From Mucilaginibacter sp. OK098 (GTDB lineage Bacteria > Bacteroidota > Bacteroidia > Sphingobacteriales > Sphingobacteriaceae): a stretch of 64,000 nucleotides of DNA. Below the pieces are notes generated by a model. That model was not told the DNA's origin. It did no database searches and saw only the letters and a program-made list of their open reading frames with translations. The stretch is from contig NZ_FRCM01000001.1 in assembly GCF_900142915.1 (NCBI RefSeq), positions 1,364,001 through 1,428,000 on the forward strand, in the 5' to 3' direction. Of this stretch, positions 61,194 through 64,000 are shown one piece after another. Position 1 is the stretch's first letter, and the number at the start of each line of letters is the position of its first letter. Made by a program: the position numbers and the translations under genes.

Positions 61194-64000
61194 ATGGTAG
61201 ATACAAACCCTGTTGAGTTTGATCCGTTTGCAGGACCTGAAATTTCCCTGATCGCGCCTGCAACTGAACCGCAGGTAGAGATCTGGACTTCATGCCTTAT
61301 TGGCGGTGCAGCTGCAAATTGCTCTTATAATGAGTGCTTTTCCCTGCTGTTAACAGGCATATTTAATACAAAGGCAATGATGCATGCGCTCCAGGAAATG
61401 GTGAACATGCACGAGGCGCTCCGTACATCATTTAGTGCTGACGGCGCCAATATTTGCGTTTATAAAGAGCTTGTGCTTGATATCGACTACAAAGATCTGT
61501 CGGCATCAACTGAAGAAAAAAGAAATGACTTTGTAAATGAATACAATAAACAGCTTGTTTTAACACCGTTCGACTTGGTGACAGGCCCTTTATTTAAGGT
61601 TTCGTTATTCAAGTTTTCTGAAAGTGAACATCTTTTAACCTTTGTAGCCCACCATATTGTATGCGATGGATGGTCGATAGGGATCATGATGCAGGATCTG
61701 AGCAAGCTTTATTCAGCCTTTGCCAAACAGGAATACATAAAAATGCCGGTTGCCCCTTTGTTTAGCGATTATGCATTAGACCAGCTGGCACAATCAGAAA
61801 GCGATTCAAATAAAGAAACAGAACGCTACTGGATAGATCAATTTATTGGCAGTGGCCACTTATTAGACATTCCTACGGATTTCCCCCGCCCTGCTTTACG
61901 TACTTACAAGAGCAGCCGGGAAGACCTGGTTCTTGACGGAGCTTTAGCTACTGATGTAAAAAAACTGGCCAGAGGTACTGGCAGCAGCTTTGTAACTACC
62001 CTGCTCGCAGCTTTCGAGGTTTTCTTAAAACAAGTAACAGGCCAGGAAGAAATTATTGTAGGCCTGCCTTCAGCAGGACAGCCTGCTACAGATAATTACA
62101 GGCTTGTTGGCCACTGTGTAAACTTACTTGCGCTGCGCAGTTATCCTAAAAGTAATATATCCTTTAAAACTTATTTAAAACAACGCCGCAGCGAAGTGCT
62201 TGATGCTTATGAGCACCAGCTATTTACTTTTGGCAGCTTATTAAAAAAATTACACATAGCCCGCGATCCTTCCAGGCTTCCGCTGGTTCCTGTGATGTTT
62301 AATATTGACATGGGGCTTGATGATGATGTTGAATTTTATCAGCTGCACCACAAGCTTATCAGTAACCCGCGCGAATACGAGAATTTCGAGCTCTTCTTGA
62401 ATATTGCCGGTCATGAAGAAGCGCCTACGTTGGAGTGGTCATACAATACCCAATTATTCAAGCCCTCTACCATAAAAAAGATGATGGATGGTTTTGAATT
62501 TTTACTGTGCGAACTGGTAAAAGACCCTGAAGTATTAATAGGAAACATCCTTTCGATGGATTCGGGTGAATTGAGCCACCAGTTAGATGAGTGGAACAAC
62601 ACTGCATGCGATTATCCCAAAAACACAGCACTACATCAACTTATAAGTGAACGCGCAACTGAAACGCCCAATAAAACAGCTATAACCTTTGGCAAACAAA
62701 AAACCACTTATAAAGAGTTAAACGAGCGCGCAAACCAGCTTGCTGCAATTCTTATAAAAAATGGTGTTAAAAAGAGTGATAAAGTAGCATTTTCGCTTGA
62801 CAGATCGGCAGAGATGGTGATCAGTATGTTAGCGATAATGAAAACGGGGGCAATCTACATCCCGCTCGATCCGATTTTTCCTATCAACAGGATCAATTAC
62901 ATGATCGAAGATTCGCAAGCCGTAGTTCTGTTAACATCACAAACCTACAAAGGCAAATACCAATCAAACGCCAAAGAGTTAATATTGGAAGATGAATGGT
63001 TAACCATTAATGACTACCCATCCGCTGATCCTGAAATAACCGTTACCGGTGAAGATCTGGTTTATATTCTTTATACCTCCGGCTCAACCGGCATGCCTAA
63101 GGGCGTACAGATAGCTCAGCATAACCTGGTTAACTTTCTATACAGCATGCAAAAACAGCCCGGTTTAACAGCCGCTGATAAGCTGCTTGCTGTAACTACC
63201 ATCAGTTTTGACATTGCAGGACTCGAATTGTTTTTACCGCTTTTAACCGGCGCCGAAATAATTTTGGTTGATGCAGCAACTGCTAAAGATGGCAGGGCAT
63301 TGCTTGATATTATAAAAGATGAGCAGGCAACGGTAATGCAAGCCACTCCCTACACCTGGCGCATAATGCTGGAAGCAGGATGGAATAAAACAACCCCTAT
63401 AAAAGCAATTTGCGGCGGCGAGGCCCTACCCGCTGAATTAGCAGAAAGAATTTTAAACTTTGCAAGCTCATTGTGGAATGTTTACGGACCCACCGAAACT
63501 ACCATATGGTCAACCGTTAAAGAAATAACCAATGCCAATAAAATATCAATTGGCAGGCCCATTGATAATACTTCTATCTACATTTTAGATAATTTTTTAA
63601 AGCCTTTAGCTCCGGGCATTCCCGGCGAGATCTATATTGGCGGCGAAGGTGTTGCAAAAGGTTATTTAAACCGCCCTGAATTAACTGCCGAGAAGTTTGT
63701 AAATGATCCGTTCACAAAAAATACCGGTGCTAAAATGTACAATACCGGAGATTTGGGCAGATTTATGTCAAATGGCGAAATTGAATGCCTTGGCCGGGTT
63801 GACGCGCAGGTAAAAATAAGAGGGTACCGTATTGAAACCGGTGAAATTGAATACCAGTTGGTTAACGGGATCAATATTAAAGAAGCTGTAGTAATTGCAA
63901 GACCTGATAATTTTGGAATTGATAAGCTGGTAGCCTTTGTTGTGGTTAATAACAACGTTGAAACTATAAATGAGGCTGCACAAGTACAAAGCTGGAAGGA
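61194..64000 (+). CDS. Non-ribosomal peptide synthetase, C-A... (3' end outside window)
   Basis: Start at ATG 61194, 17 bp after the previous stop; an in-frame TTG at 61182 is the alternative. The condensation domain (about 15-460) has the intact HHIVCDG motif at 153-159, and the adenylation domain begins near residue 490, with YTSGSTGMPKG near 626, NVYGPTE near 762 and KIRGYRIETGEIE near the window end. Specificity residues read DILQIGVIWK, close to published glycine codes (DILQLGLIWK). It should accept the aminated chain from the upstream protein and join it to the next amino acid. Further modules are expected beyond 64000. Confidence 0.93.
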   Translation, partial: MVDTNPVEFDPFAGPEISLIAPATEPQVEIWTSCLIGGAAANCSYNECFSLLLTGIFNTKAMMHALQEMVNMHEALRTSFSADGANICVYKELVLDIDYKDLSASTEEKRNDFVNEYNKQLVLTPFDLVTGPLFKVSLFKFSESEHLLTFVAHHIVCDGWSIGIMMQDLSKLYSAFAKQEYIKMPVAPLFSDYALDQLAQSESDSNKETERYWIDQFIGSGHLLDIPTDFPRPALRTYKSSREDLVLDGALATDVKKLARGTGSSFVTTLLAAFEVFLKQVTGQEEIIVGLPSAGQPATDNYRLVGHCVNLLALRSYPKSNISFKTYLKQRRSEVLDAYEHQLFTFGSLLKKLHIARDPSRLPLVPVMFNIDMGLDDDVEFYQLHHKLISNPREYENFELFLNIAGHEEAPTLEWSYNTQLFKPSTIKKMMDGFEFLLCELVKDPEVLIGNILSMDSGELSHQLDEWNNTACDYPKNTALHQLISERATETPNKTAITFGKQKTTYKELNERANQLAAILIKNGVKKSDKVAFSLDRSAEMVISMLAIMKTGAIYIPLDPIFPINRINYMIEDSQAVVLLTSQTYKGKYQSNAKELILEDEWLTINDYPSADPEITVTGEDLVYILYTSGSTGMPKGVQIAQHNLVNFLYSMQKQPGLTAADKLLAVTTISFDIAGLELFLPLLTGAEIILVDAATAKDGRALLDIIKDEQATVMQATPYTWRIMLEAGWNKTTPIKAICGGEALPAELAERILNFASSLWNVYGPTETTIWSTVKEITNANKISIGRPIDNTSIYILDNFLKPLAPGIPGEIYIGGEGVAKGYLNRPELTAEKFVNDPFTKNTGAKMYNTGDLGRFMSNGEIECLGRVDAQVKIRGYRIETGEIEYQLVNGINIKEAVVIARPDNFGIDKLVAFVVVNNNVETINEAAQVQSWK

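Overview
The window reads as chromosomal DNA of a Bacteroidota bacterium, most likely family Sphingobacteriaceae (Mucilaginibacter or Pedobacter type). The signs are two SusC/SusD outer-membrane pairs, a FecR anti-sigma factor and ECF sigma factor, GH130 and ROK sugar genes, Bacteroidota promoters (TTG-N18/19-TAnnTTTG), a Lys/Ala/Pro-rich histone H1-like protein, and many short palindromic intergenic repeats.

Layout. 1-5.8 kb (minus): SusD (cut by the window edge), an STN-type SusC and FecR; the ECF sigma factor expected beside them lies 8.4 kb upstream at 14.2-14.8 kb. 5.8-14.2 kb: an accessory block with a REP-type transposase (RAYT) inside its own palindromes, a DUF3224 protein, a frameshifted lipoprotein, a repeat-truncated gene copy, a NERD protein and a RecA-fold ATPase whose tail is built from repeated DNA words. 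15.2-25.1 kb (minus): a glycan-utilisation locus (LamG surface protein, SusD, SusC, GH130 enzyme, FHS sugar transporter, ROK kinase), with a divergent LacI regulator at 25.6 kb and three copies of an 18-bp CCGG-centred palindrome as likely operators.

26.8-36.7 kb (minus): a tight seven-gene operon reading kinase, FHA-like protein, 32-residue membrane peptide, PP2C phosphatase, a 1354-residue SEDS polymerase fused to a penicillin-binding transpeptidase, FHA protein, second kinase. It resembles in content the actinobacterial pkn/pstP/rodA/pbpA/fha locus and is the most striking unit here.

37-46.5 kb: housekeeping and accessory genes: GNAT enzymes, polysaccharide deacetylase, H1-like protein, DHA2 exporter, a PIN toxin-antitoxin pair, DUF488, ferredoxin, ClC channel, an FNR-like regulator with N-terminal cysteines, and a class II cyclic-nucleotide phosphodiesterase.

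46.7-64 kb (plus): a discrete fatty-acid/polyketide operon (ketoreductase, dehydratase, carrier protein, ketosynthase, enoyl reductase, phosphopantetheinyl transferase, hydrolase, acyltransferase), a TPR protein on the other strand, then a hybrid NRPS-PKS of order A-PCP-KS-AT-ACP-aminotransferase followed by a C-A NRPS cut by the window end. The megasynthase signatures suggest a proline-like starter, one malonate extension, transamination to an amine, then glycine. At least five dispersed repeat families punctuate the intergenic regions.
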